A program made the translations under genes and the position numbers. This document shows positions 33,201-45,299 of a stretch of DNA of 64,000 bases, in pieces; positions within the stretch are counted from its first letter, which is position 1, and each line of letters begins with the position of its first letter. The notes beneath the pieces are model-generated. The model saw only the letters and a program-made list of their open reading frames with translations, had not been told where the DNA came from and searched no databases. Location of the stretch: assembly GCA_037389465.1 (NCBI GenBank), contig JAZARR010000159.1, positions 3,212,501 through 3,276,500 of the forward strand, read 5' to 3'. Source of the DNA: Baylisascaris procyonis. Lineage: Eukaryota > Nematoda > Chromadorea > Rhabditida > Ascarididae.

Positions 33201-36200
33201 AACGTCTAGTGGAAAGAAGAACATTCATTTTAGCAAGGTATAAAAGCAGGTAAATGCTTCAGTGCGATAGTGATGTTGCATTTACGGGACGTAATGTCAC
33301 CATTATGCGGTATGGGTGCGAGATTTTAGGAAGACACGCCCGGGTTGTAATAGCGAGGAATGTACGACGCCAGCAAACAAGGCAGCCATTCGCGCATTAG
33401 CGTCAACGCGCTCAGACAAAGTGAGTGTTGTGAAAACGCAAAATTACGGTTGCATGCCGAGCATGCGCGTTCTATGGGCGACAAAACTAGCGGGCATATC
33501 GGGCGTTGCTGTAGAACCGGTGAGTTCGAGAATGAACTGCGTATCGGTGATGTGACCACATCGGGGTAACATGCTGATATAGTGGGACACACAACCGACT
33601 TGTGCAGTATGAGGGGGTGCGCCTCGCCTTCGCACGAGCACACTCACAAGCACTCTGCTCGCGTAAATACCTTCGTACCAGTTTTTGCGGACGGCTGCGC
33701 AGCGCTGTGCATGTCGGTTGCATAACTACTCGTCAACTGGCTGATATTTGCACAACGTATCGTCGTGGTCGCGTTCGTGCGGCCTGGCCCGTCTCTGCCA
33801 AACAGCCGTTGATGACTCTCGCGTCGCACAGGTTTGTCGCTTGGCCTATCTTCAGTGCCGTTCTTTCGCTGCTACACCCACTCAATTCGATGCGTTGTCT
33901 ACGGCTACCTATCTGCATGCACGCCGTAGATCAGCCTTCTCTCAAGTCTGCGTGGGCGTTTACCGCATGCACCTTCCATGTCCTCGACGGAGCGCGTTTC
34001 GCCTATTCACGCTTTGTCCCTTGTTACACTTCACTCGGTGACTCCAGTTAATTATGGGCTTGTATGTTTGTTGGAGTTTGTTGGGGGGGGGGGGGGCGGA
34101 TACGTATGTGGCCCAACCATTCTGGATGCGTTTTCTAGGCTGAGTGCTATGTCTCGCTGCAAATTCCCGTGCTGAGTGCGCGTTTGAAAGCATCGAACCT
34201 TGCATAGTTTTGCTGTTGTGATGAGTAGGCTGATTCCTTGCAAGTGAATCCGTTCGATTGGTTGCAGTCGTTATTGTTCGATGGAGTTTGTTCACCCCTT
34301 CATTGGAATTTGGTGTGAAGAACGGGATTGGTAGGCTTTTCAATGTTTCCATTCTAACATGAAAAACTCACTGGCCATGCTTCGAGCTTACATAATATGG
34401 TAGAAAATGGAAAATTCGGGGTTGTTCAGAATGCCAAATTGAAATGTGGATATCGACCACTAAGAAGTGCCCAAAGCATCTCAAATTTACACCCTACTCA
34501 TTGCTGAAATTAACAATTGATTTTAAGGTTTTATAATTGGATAAATCGATTTTCATTTGACAAGCCAATTCATAACTATGCTGATGAGAAGATTCGCCGC
34601 GCAGGACCGTACTTTATAGGTAGAGAGGCCGGCCAGGTTCGAATTATTTCTGCGAGGTTCGAGATTTTCATCTGGTTCATAATATTTAGCGATCAGAAGT
34701 CAACGATCGAACTGTTAGTCATTAAAGGTTGCCATATAGAAGTGATTTTTAGGTCTAAGAATGGCGATTTTATTTCACATGGCATCTGTAGGTTGCACAT
34801 TTTTTGGACATTGGAAATGACGTAGCCTTTGACCCCTCCCTTCCCTCTCTCCTATCCATCCTCCCTCCGCTTCCCCTCTCTTCGCCGTCGAATATGTTCG
34901 AACGATGTCTGTCTGTCCATCTCTACTGCTTAATCGAAGAGTTTGTGCATTACACCTACGCGGATGTTGCAGATGAGCTGGGACTCTGTTCTTCTGTGGC
35001 CGTTACGGAAATCCCGATAACACATTCACGACTTTGTTGCGGACCCAACCTTAGAATTTTTGGATGTCGGAAGGGATCGTCTCCAATTCAGAAAGTGTTC
35101 GAGATGGTCAGAATATTGACACTCCGCTACTCCAATGCTCTTGAAGAACTGCGATTTGTAAATCGCGCTTAGTGACTAAAGGTAGGGCCTCTGACTTCTC
35201 TTAAGCAGCTACAGAGGTCACCTATTTTTCAAAATAAGGGTGGCTCACGGTCTCTCATATTTTGAACGCTTCTAAATGGAGTGGGCAAGCGGCCTTGAGA
35301 CATCGAAAAATTTAATATAACAGGCAAACCTGTGATCCAAATCATGCGCATTTGGCCCACATTAATCGGCTGTTCCACAGAATCAAAAAATTGCATTTGC
35401 GGTAGCATTTTTTATGACTTTTTTAAAACTATTAGTGCTGTGAGTTTCATTTAGTAGTTGTTTTTTGTGCCCTATGTGACATTGAGTGGAGAGTTTATGT
35501 AAACTGGACACCATTGTCCCTTATGGCTACCGTTTATATAAATGTTGGTTGTGTTTTATCGAATAATGTTCTTGTGAAGACAGTGGTGCTTTATCGTGAA
35601 GAGCATGGCTTTCAGCGTTTGTGGAGTTCTCAAGGGCACTTTGCAATTCGATCATCGCTATCTGCTCATCGAAAGTTTCATTCATCGAAATTTCCGCTGC
35701 AGTGACAATCTGCATGTGTCAATTCAATTCTTATCACTTTCTCTCGACCCATCTGTAATGATTTTAAACCGAAGCATTCCTTTTACTTTTATCAGCAGCC
35801 GTTGAAGTAAGTATGCACTCGGATCTATTAGTGTCTGTTCATGATCACTACTGAATCACTGCCGCCATTATCATTTTGTTATGTTTGCAGCTAAGCACTG
35901 TAAATTTGTGCGTTAAGGAATATCCCACCGATTGCTTCTACAGTTTCATCGGCGTTAGAACGCAAATGCGGCATTTCACTCGCCCATCGATCATAGCATC
36001 TTTCTTCTCCTTTTATTAAAGCTATGCTACTGGATTGTTGTGGCGACAGAGATTTGTAATTGCACTTCCCATTTACGCTTACTGTTTAGATGCTGTCAAT
36101 GATTTGTCCTCATTTGGGCTTTTTGTTAGCTCCCCTTTCCCGAAAAAAGTAGCCTAAAAATTCTTGAAACTTTTATGGGTTGACGACAGCAATATGTAGG

Positions 36201-39200
36201 AAACGAGTGGCGAAACTGTGAAATTCGAAGTCAGCCGAATACGTCACTTCTAGTACTGACTCATTAGCAGCATAAGTAAGTCGCCCGAAAACTATTTAAT
36301 GTTTCACTTCGAAGTGAATGTGTCATGCCATAGATGGTGGTACTGCATCTTCTCACCTCAATGGCATTATTTTTTGATTTATTGAAATGTTGTATGAGCA
36401 AGCTAATTCTAAGTTTTTTTAGGAGATTAGTTTATATCAGAATCCATTCATTGTCAGCTCTTGGCCATAATAATGAATTTGTTTCATTAATGCAGAATTT
36501 CGGCGGCTTAAATGATAGGAAGGTGTTCTTACACGATACGATGAATTTATGTTAATGTGTCATGTTAATGGTAGTCGTAATTACCCCACTATTGGGTATT
36601 AGACCGTTTCATTTCATCTTTAAGAGGGTTTTTTTGTGTACAACAAGACATTCGGTGTGCAGTGATGTAATTCAAATGCTAAGCGGAATGTCGTCTGCCG
36701 CACTTCAAGCAACCAATCTTCTCATCGCATTTCTCTTTTTTCTGTTTTCGAACTTGCTGAATTATGAAAGCGTTATCTCCTTGATATCCCAAGCTGATAA
36801 GAGTGGTCTTGTAAAAACTGACTTCATCGTCCGCGGCTCCTCCCTCCCCAATCCCTCGTTCTCGAAAAGAGTTCCATTTTCGACTTTTCACACGTTCCTT
36901 GGCCATCTCAAGAATGGAAAATGTTTTCGATATAAGGTTTTAAAAATACTGCAGCAATAATGCAATGCAAGTTTTGCTTAAGTCTTTTGAACCAGGGCAA
37001 TACTGATGGAAATGAATGAATATGAAAGATAGAAAGTGTAGTAAAAATTCTCAAGGTAGATGACAGAATGATCGCATTAAGACATTTTCCTTAAGCGTTG
37101 CTGCAGTTTATCATTTTCATGCCCAGAACGTTTCTCCACCTGACGTGTAAGAGTCAGCTCCCCCTGGCTCGTCTAGTCGTGCAGACGTCCTTGAGGATCT
37201 GCACCCTTTGTTGAGATGCGGTCGAGTAAACTGCGAGACGACACGGGTATAAGGGCGAACAGTTTATCACACTTATAAGGTGACAAACTAATAGAGACTC
37301 TTTCACAAGGATGGCTTCGTTCGCTGGCACGATCCCGTGGTTGCATCCAGTGAACTCAAGGCTGCCGCCGATCTCCTCACGCACTCCAACGGTCACACGT
37401 AGGCCCACAGTCTAGAAGATGGAATGAATACATGAGCATATCAACTCATTACATATCCTCCTGATTCTGCCTCAGGCTACCCTCACGACACCTTCTGGGT
37501 AGTCGTTTGATCTGTCTGTATCCTCTTGACGTTCTTTGACTTACCTTATAGGACACACTATTCCTGCTTTATCTATAGCCAAGTAGTCTACACTAGAGAC
37601 ATGCTGTTCGTTCTCAAATAGTATAATTGTTGTTCCAAGCATCTGTTATCCGATGAGCTTGTGCTCATCGGGTTTTCACCTTTGATTGCAATGTTTAAGT
37701 TATTCGTCCCTTTTCTGTTGCAGTTTTTTCTTAAGTTCAAGCTTCATCGATTGCAGCTGAGTCGATATTTATGACGATTTATTAGCTGTTATTGTTCATA
37801 TTTCATTTTTGTTTACGTCACCTTTTCAAAGCAGCGAAATGTTTCGTTATAAGCAATTTCTGTATTTTTGCTAACACTTGATCATAGAGTTTCCTAATTT
37901 TCCTTTATATTTCATTCGGTTTCGAAATCTCTCCGAATGCTTCATAGGTTTATTTGTCATCTTTTCATTGGGATTTTTTAAAAGTGTTTTTCTGCTTAAA
38001 ATTAGAGAGAATCCTAGATTCCCGGCCGAGTTTCTGAGCACTTTCTTCTAGTATCTTCCCATCCCACCCCAAGATGTTACAGAACTAATGTCGCCACCCT
38101 CTCCCACTTTCTGGCTTATTTCTGTTGTCTGTCCACAGAAGTAAATTTTATGCAGCATAAAACGAAAAAAAAATCATTCGAAGAGGGATATTTTTCTGCA
38201 TCTCTGAAATCAAGTTTATGAATAATTGATTTCTATATGTTGTGGCTGTTGTTCGTATTTTTAGACGAGGTAGCGTGTTTTCTGTGGAAGCGAATGCATG
38301 ACCGTAAGTGTGCCACAGTTATAGGTGCTTCACAAAAGCGTACGGCGAGTTGATATTCGCAGCTGTTTACGTTGACGAAGTGCTGTGATGATTGTTGGCC
38401 ACCGCGATATTGCGTTTGCTTTCGATTCTGGCAGTAGAACTTTATTGCGTGACATATGTGAAAATATTTGCACAGTAGGAACGATCGCGATTTTCACCTA
38501 TATTTTGCTGCCTATTAAACTAAAAATAAACACTTTATAGCTGGGTGCGATTAATGAGGGAAACACTGCAATTGTGAATAATCAATTCGCGAAGCTGTCG
38601 TCGAGAAGCCGAAGAACGATGCCTGGCGTGCATTCGTCCAGGCATCAACAACCCCCTCCCTACGAACTTCCGTCTAAGTATGTTGCGCTTTCCTTTATCT
38701 TTCTTCTGTTCTCTTGAAGACATATGGTAATCTCTTTGAAAGCAACATGAAACGAGGCTAGTAACCATTTACTAATCCATTGGCGTAACTTTCCTTATAC
38801 ATACTAATGCTTTTTTTTAAAAAAATATTTTAAAGCCATCGAATATCTATGGATCAACAATTCCTTTCAACCCATCAACAGTGAATTCTATTAATGCCAT
38901 AATTTTTCATTATAAATGAAAAGACAGCAATGAGGTAATTGCACGTCTTTCCGTTGTACCTTGCAGAATTGATCAGAGAAATACTTTTGCATTGATATGT
39001 TAGGTTCTTCTTTGGAAACTGATCGTAATGAATTACCCAGGTGTTAAACCAGTGCTTAATCTTACGCGAAAGAATGGGGAATTTTCGATTAGCATAGTCA
39101 CATCCTCGATATTCCTACAATGTTTTCGAATATTTTGTAATTTGCTTATTGTTTTATCATTTTAACTGCACAGAATTTTTCATTTCTTCGTCAAATGCTG

Positions 39201-42200
39201 AACTGCATGGATGAATGATCGCAATGATTCGCTATCCTGGAAACTGTTCTTTCGTTGTGTTTGCACCAATTATATTTTCATTCCCCTAGTCCTGAAGTCA
39301 TGTGTGTGTTTGAAAAAAAGCAAAATAGCAGTAGAAAACACACACGTGCTGTTATTCTGCTTTTTTCAAAACTTAAAGCCCCTTTTTGAAATAGTTTCTG
39401 CGTAAATGGGCTTGAAAAAACTTATAGATTATTTCTTTGCGGTTTTTTTTGGCTGGGAGATATAGGTCGTTGCTGTTCTAGAGGGATATTTAGGCATGCT
39501 ATTAGGAAATTAGTCCTTGAGTGGCGTTTCTTGCCCGTCGTCTTTGGTAGTAACACCGAGATGTTTGTCATTATGATGCTCAATTGGGACCTTCCTCAGA
39601 CGTCTCGTTCGGAATATCAAATGGTTTCTTTCTGGTACTTTTGAGCCGTAATCAGTATTTCTGACTAAAACTACCGTAGTTTTGTCGATCTATTCGCTCC
39701 TCTGAGCTCCCCATGTCGACTTGAATGATCTCATTCGATGTTATAACTGCAGAGACTACTCGTAGTGATAGAGGACTTTAGGAAAACAACAAATTTCGTT
39801 TATTTTTTCTAGGGTACGAGTTTGATGAACCTGCAAATTGTCTTTTGTTGTTGGGAGCCGACACTGTATGAAGCAAAGAATAAACAACCATACCAGTAGC
39901 GGTTTAAAGAGAGGAACGTTGCAAAAAGTCCTTTTTTTGCCCTGTCATAGTTAAAGAAAACAGACGTTGCCATTTCTTGTGTTCTTCTTGAACCGACCTA
40001 ACTTACGACTTGGGGAAAAGCCCGGGGGTGGGGAGGGGAGGGGGGAGATGAGGAATTCAGCTATTCAGGTTGATGTAAACTGGACTTTGAATAAAGAAAT
40101 GCATACTTGAGACGCTGAAGAGTCGACACAGCATCAGCAAAACTCGATCATCCGCATGGACCGCAAAAGGTCGTTGTGAATATTTTCCTGCAGCACTTGG
40201 CGCTTTCTCTCACTCTTTAGCAACTAGTTCTACATCTGACCGGTTTCCTTACACCGTTTTTTTAACTCACCTGAGCTGAATAAACAAACCACGGACCGGT
40301 AAAGAACATTATCGCTGTGATGTGTATTTATGCGATAGCACGCACGCAATGTGTGCTGCTTATTAATCTACTTTGGTATTGAGATTTAAATACCAAAAAT
40401 CAGAAGCAATTTACCAATGGGAATATTGGGTAGCGATGCGTACAAAGTTTCGAGCACAAATGTTAGCCAATATTTTTGCAATTAGCATGATCTTGTATGG
40501 GTTTGCATATCTGCCAGAATGCTTTGAATGTCAATGGAATATGCCTGTCGGTGAACCGAACAACTAATAAGACGATTACTGCCTCCGAATTGGCTGTTAG
40601 CCATTGGGGTGTTTTATGAGACGATCACCTCGCATATAACCATTTTTTTATTGATTCCTCTTTATCAGTGCGGCTGTGCGGCGCCTCGATAGAATCACTA
40701 TTCTATTTGTTACTTCCTTTCGCTTATACACTCCATTACGGCGCATGTTGCATCTTCTTAATGAAATGTTAAGGAATTTTCGTATTCCTGAAATTTCAGC
40801 TTTTCTTCTTCTTCACCACTCGTCAGTTAGCGTGTCATAACAAGTGGAGAGAGGGGAGGGGAGGGGAGGGAAGGAACAAGGGGTATAAGAGCAATGCTTG
40901 CGCATACATCAGCTGCTTTCTTTCTCTCCTTTTCCCAAAAGATTGAATTTTTTGTGAGGATACATTTATGGAATTTCTTTGCTTTAAAATACTGAAAGAT
41001 TTTTTAGTAGAAAAAAATTTTTTTATTTTTGGTTATCCTCTTATGATCATTCTCATCATTCCTTAGGCATGTAAAATCCTCTAGGTTTCTTAGCGTAATC
41101 TTTTGAGTTAGTTAAGCATTGTTCTCAGTCCCTCGTTTCACGTTCATCAATCGCTGTCTGTGCTAAAATTTCAGGTGACTGAAATTCAACTATCAATTTA
41201 TATAGAACAGTATATTTTATATTCTATGTGAAGCGAGTTTTTGTTCGATCACTGAAGAAAGTCTCTGAAATTTTAATTGCGCGAAACCCTTAATATATGC
41301 GTATTTGGAACTTATTCAGTAGTTATGAATTATTTTTGCTTGAATTTAATGCGGCAGAAGTTTTATGATAAGAGTGCTTTTACGTTTCACACGTTCATTT
41401 TTCACGGTGGTTACTCGTTTCACATGTAAACGCCTAAACACTCTGTTCCTCGTCTGTGCCTCAGTATTGAAAATGACGTTTGCATTTTTCAAAAAATTTC
41501 TGATTGTTGATAAATAGGTAAATTTTTGCTAGAAATTTATCACAATAATTCTAACTTGCAAATCGGCGCAATGCCAAATGCAGCTATTCACAGCCTAAAA
41601 TTCATGCTATAGTACCATTATTGAAAATATCGTTTTCGGCGGTACAGACCTATTATCCACTCTCTTCTCCCCAAGGCTTGGAACTTTTGGGGTTTTCCGA
41701 CGGTTTTTCTCAGATGTACCGCCACAGCTGTAATGTGCCTATGCAAGCGTCAAATTTTTCTAATCTTGACTATGCTCATTCATTCTATGATTGCGCATCA
41801 TCTGTTGAAGGTTCTTAAATTTGCTGCTGATTTCGTAGCCGCCCGCACCTCTACTCCTTCTCATTCTAATCCCTTCCTCGTGAACTGAAGGGGTTAGGAG
41901 CGGTACCCGCATGGATACATGTGCGCCCACGTGCACAATGTTATCTTGTCATTTTGCGTTTTTACAGATCCTGTTTTTGTGGAGCGTGCCTGGTGCTAGC
42001 ATCTTTGCATCCAACCTTTAGGAAGTACTAGTACTTCTGTTTTAGAAGTGTCTGCAAGAAAGAGTCTACATTTCCGTAGTTGATAGTGAATCCGTCTTCA
42101 TATAATGACGAGGGCTACCACTGGGCGCATAACAGAAATGTTTTATTTGGGAACTTGGCGCCTTGATTTTTGCGTTAGTTAAATGATGGGTGATTGTGGG

Positions 42201-45200
42201 CGCGGTATGCAACCGTATCTGTCAACCTAAAGCACATTGATTAAGCACACGCGCTTCTTTCATCTTAGCTTGCTTCTTGGGTACTTATCGATGAAGAGGG
42301 CTTGTCGGTTTGTCAACGCTACCCGGTCGTGCTCGCATTGACTTGCTGCCCACTGCTGTTAACACTGCAAAGGCGTTGTCTCTTGTCAAATGGCGAACGC
42401 AATTTTTCATGCTCACTAGTGGGATTGCTCGATCGTTTTTCATATCTCTATGTGTTTGTACTACTTCCGTTCACATGCAGCTTTTGAGTTATTTTATTCA
42501 GTCTCCATAGCGGTTGATCATTGCTCTTTGATTTTTGATCAGAAGCTGTGATTGATGTTTCGCGGCTAAAATTGTTTCTTATACCTCTTCAAGGGTTGAA
42601 TGTTGTTTTTATTTTTGCTCACCGTTTTGTCGCTCCGAGATAATCCACCTCAGAACAGTATCGATCCAGAAATGAAACCACGTTTTCTGAGACGGAGTAG
42701 GACGTCATTGTTTAGTTGGTGAAAAGTCGTTCCATACTAAAATTTCACCCTTCCAGTCTGGTGAGTCTTCCTTCCTCTTGAAGCAGACATTTTTGCAGCG
42801 ACACCCTGAATTAAAGACCCAGTTCAATTGAAGAGGGCGTATTACTTTCCTGGAGCCTTGTGAGGACCTTTAATCAGGCAATAATTTCTGCTGCTGCAAC
42901 TTGTGCGCCGATAATGCAGGTAACGTATCTTGTTTTCAACAGCGGTGATGCAGATGGATGATGGAAAGATTATTTGAAGAGAAATTAAAAAATGAGATAT
43001 GAGAGTGGGAGAGGAAATCGTGTATAAAAGCGGTGATGACTCTCATTTTGAATTTATGTCGCATCTCTGTAACAGTTGTATTCAGCCTTAACCCAGTCTT
43101 TATGCACCAAGAAGATATGCGCCTTTGGAGGGAAACTTGATGAGATTGGCTGCAAGGTAGTTTCATCTTTGCAAAAATTGAACGAATCAATGAATATTTC
43201 TTTTTTGACATACATTGGCGAATGTGCTTTCACATAAACGAGAGTCATGCTCATAGTGGATGTTTTTTTTTTTTTTTTTTTTCAACGTATGAAATTTGGT
43301 TGTTTTCCCGGAATATCTGGGAAGGGGACGGTTTCTGTTCAAGGTAATGCGATGTACATCAACGGTGAATTTATGTGCTTGTTGTAGCTGAAGGACAGAG
43401 CTCAGTAATGGTTGACAAAATATGAATGCTGAGCGATGCAAAGTCGTACAATCACTCTGTGAGCGGAGTAAAGAGCACATTAAGCTGCTCTCGGTGGCAT
43501 CATTGAGGGGAAAAAATTGCCAACACCGGAATGGTTTCGTCCTACTGTTGGCGTTGCCGAATTTTAAGTTCAACCGACCATCTGCTTTCTTCAGTTGTAT
43601 CTGGCCTGGAACCTTTTTTTTTTTTTCCTTCCTAAGAAACGGCTTTCAGCCGCATATTCAAACACAAGCTTCAGCTGAAAGAATAGGTAAATAAACGAAT
43701 GCAAAGATGACGGAAATATGCAAAAAGCGAACACTACATTCCTAATTGTGCGCAGTTTCTCTCATATTTGCCTCTCCAAGCAGGCGCAAACGCTGTTCCG
43801 CACATTGCTCCTAATCAAATTCTTATCGTCCAGAATTTTATAGGAGTGAAAGTTTTCGACTGATCATTGTTACGTTTGGTGGTTCTTTCTTTTCTTAGTT
43901 GTAACTACAGCACATCCTTCTGCCATCTGCATCTAGACGACGTAGTTCCTCCAAGAGTCGCTTGCAGCATTTCACCCAATCTCGCGATTTGTGACCTTGA
44001 AGGGGGGAGGGGATTTCTGAAAGTGGTCACTTTTTGCCCAATAAGGTCTTTATATTCACCATTTAGCAGTCTCTTATAGGAAGCAGAAAGGAATCGTGAC
44101 TTCCCCATTCGCCGTATGAGAAATCGTTTCAACGTTTCTTCTTTTTCACTCACTTCCAAACGTTGTTGTGGATCGCATTTTTCAGCGTCAAAGCTGCTTT
44201 GCAAGCATGACGCTTACTTTCTTCTGCTTCTTAATTCTTTTCACGTGTCTCTTCTTAAGTACAAGCCGGTCTGACTTCAACAGTCTTTTCTATAGTGGAA
44301 AAGATTATTTCGCTTTCTAACATTGATCACATGGCGCTTTCATTTCACATCAACAAACAATGGAACAAATTCTTTATGCTTGTGAATATAATTGTTTTAT
44401 TGAATTCTGCCATCTGAAGCAATGGTCCATACTTCAGATACCCGTTATAACTTATGATTGGAGCTGTTTTTGCAGTTGCTTCCGATTTTTTTTTAGTTTT
44501 TTTCCATCTTTCATTCTCCCCTAGAATGTGCCAGATTTTATGCTGGGGAGTAAATTTATGGAATTAGTTGCTTGTCCTTTGGAATGGAAACAGTTTAGCA
44601 GCTTTAGATGCTTCATGTGATACTAATTTGCTCTATCTTCACTGGCTAAAAATCTGGCTGAGAGTGCCGTAAAATGTTTTCCAGCATCCATTGTTGTCTA
44701 GTCTGATCGAGAATAACATCTGTGCTTTATAAAAATTGACCGATGTGTGCGAACTTTGCGAATAATTTGAGAGAAGATATAAAGCCGAATCGAAATCATT
44801 TCAAATATTTCATCGAAAATGAAAATATTTTTCACTGCTTTGAATACCATGACTTTTTTATTGTTGTGGCCTATTTTTCAGTCATTTTTGTAGTGTTCCT
44901 ATGCACAACAATTGACCAGTTGTAGTATAAACTAACTACGTTGATTGCATTGCACTGTTTGTGAGGTAATTTTATATTTTGCACTCAGGCATCCACATTC
45001 CATAGCTGTTGACTACGGGACACAGCCACAAAGCTTACTTTCAAAGCATTATTTATCAATGAATTTTAGGGGTTTACGATGCGCATTCGGAGCTATGTCT
45101 TGTCCTGGGCACCGTTTCTCTTATCTAATTTTATGAGTTCGAGTTGCGTTGTAGAAATGTCACAAGCAGGTATGCCGATCAGTGATCACTGTGTGATTTC

Positions 45201-45266
45201 GGGTAGTACATCACTACCGTTTACTATGAGCAGCTAGTGTCTTTCATGATAACTGCTTGAACGCCG

Positions 45267-45299
<33 letters not shown>

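Larger units (their letters stand above)
31425..41647. other. 10.2-kb eps-8 intron
   Basis: Flanked by the exon ending HQYPPR and the exon starting TYYPLSS, which join in phase 0. It contains the hairpin at 32278-32352, a CpG-richer island at about 33.3-34.05 kb with a TATA-like box and possible alternative first exon, a G14 run and two G-quadruplex motifs. Otherwise AT-rich. Confidence 0.55.

Noticed and set aside
33602..34051. Overlapping long frames on both strands in the CpG-richer island
   Set aside because: Higher GC lowers stop frequency in all frames; none joins by splice sites except the short ATG exon at 33360.
34528..34610. Exon-like block (FYNWINRFSFDKPIHNYADE) with AG and GT borders
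   Set aside because: Entry phase 2 and exit phase 1 fit no neighbouring eps-8 exon; kept out for lack of a gene to belong to.
36562..36960. 132-codon frame
   Set aside because: No recognisable motif and no compatible splice neighbours.
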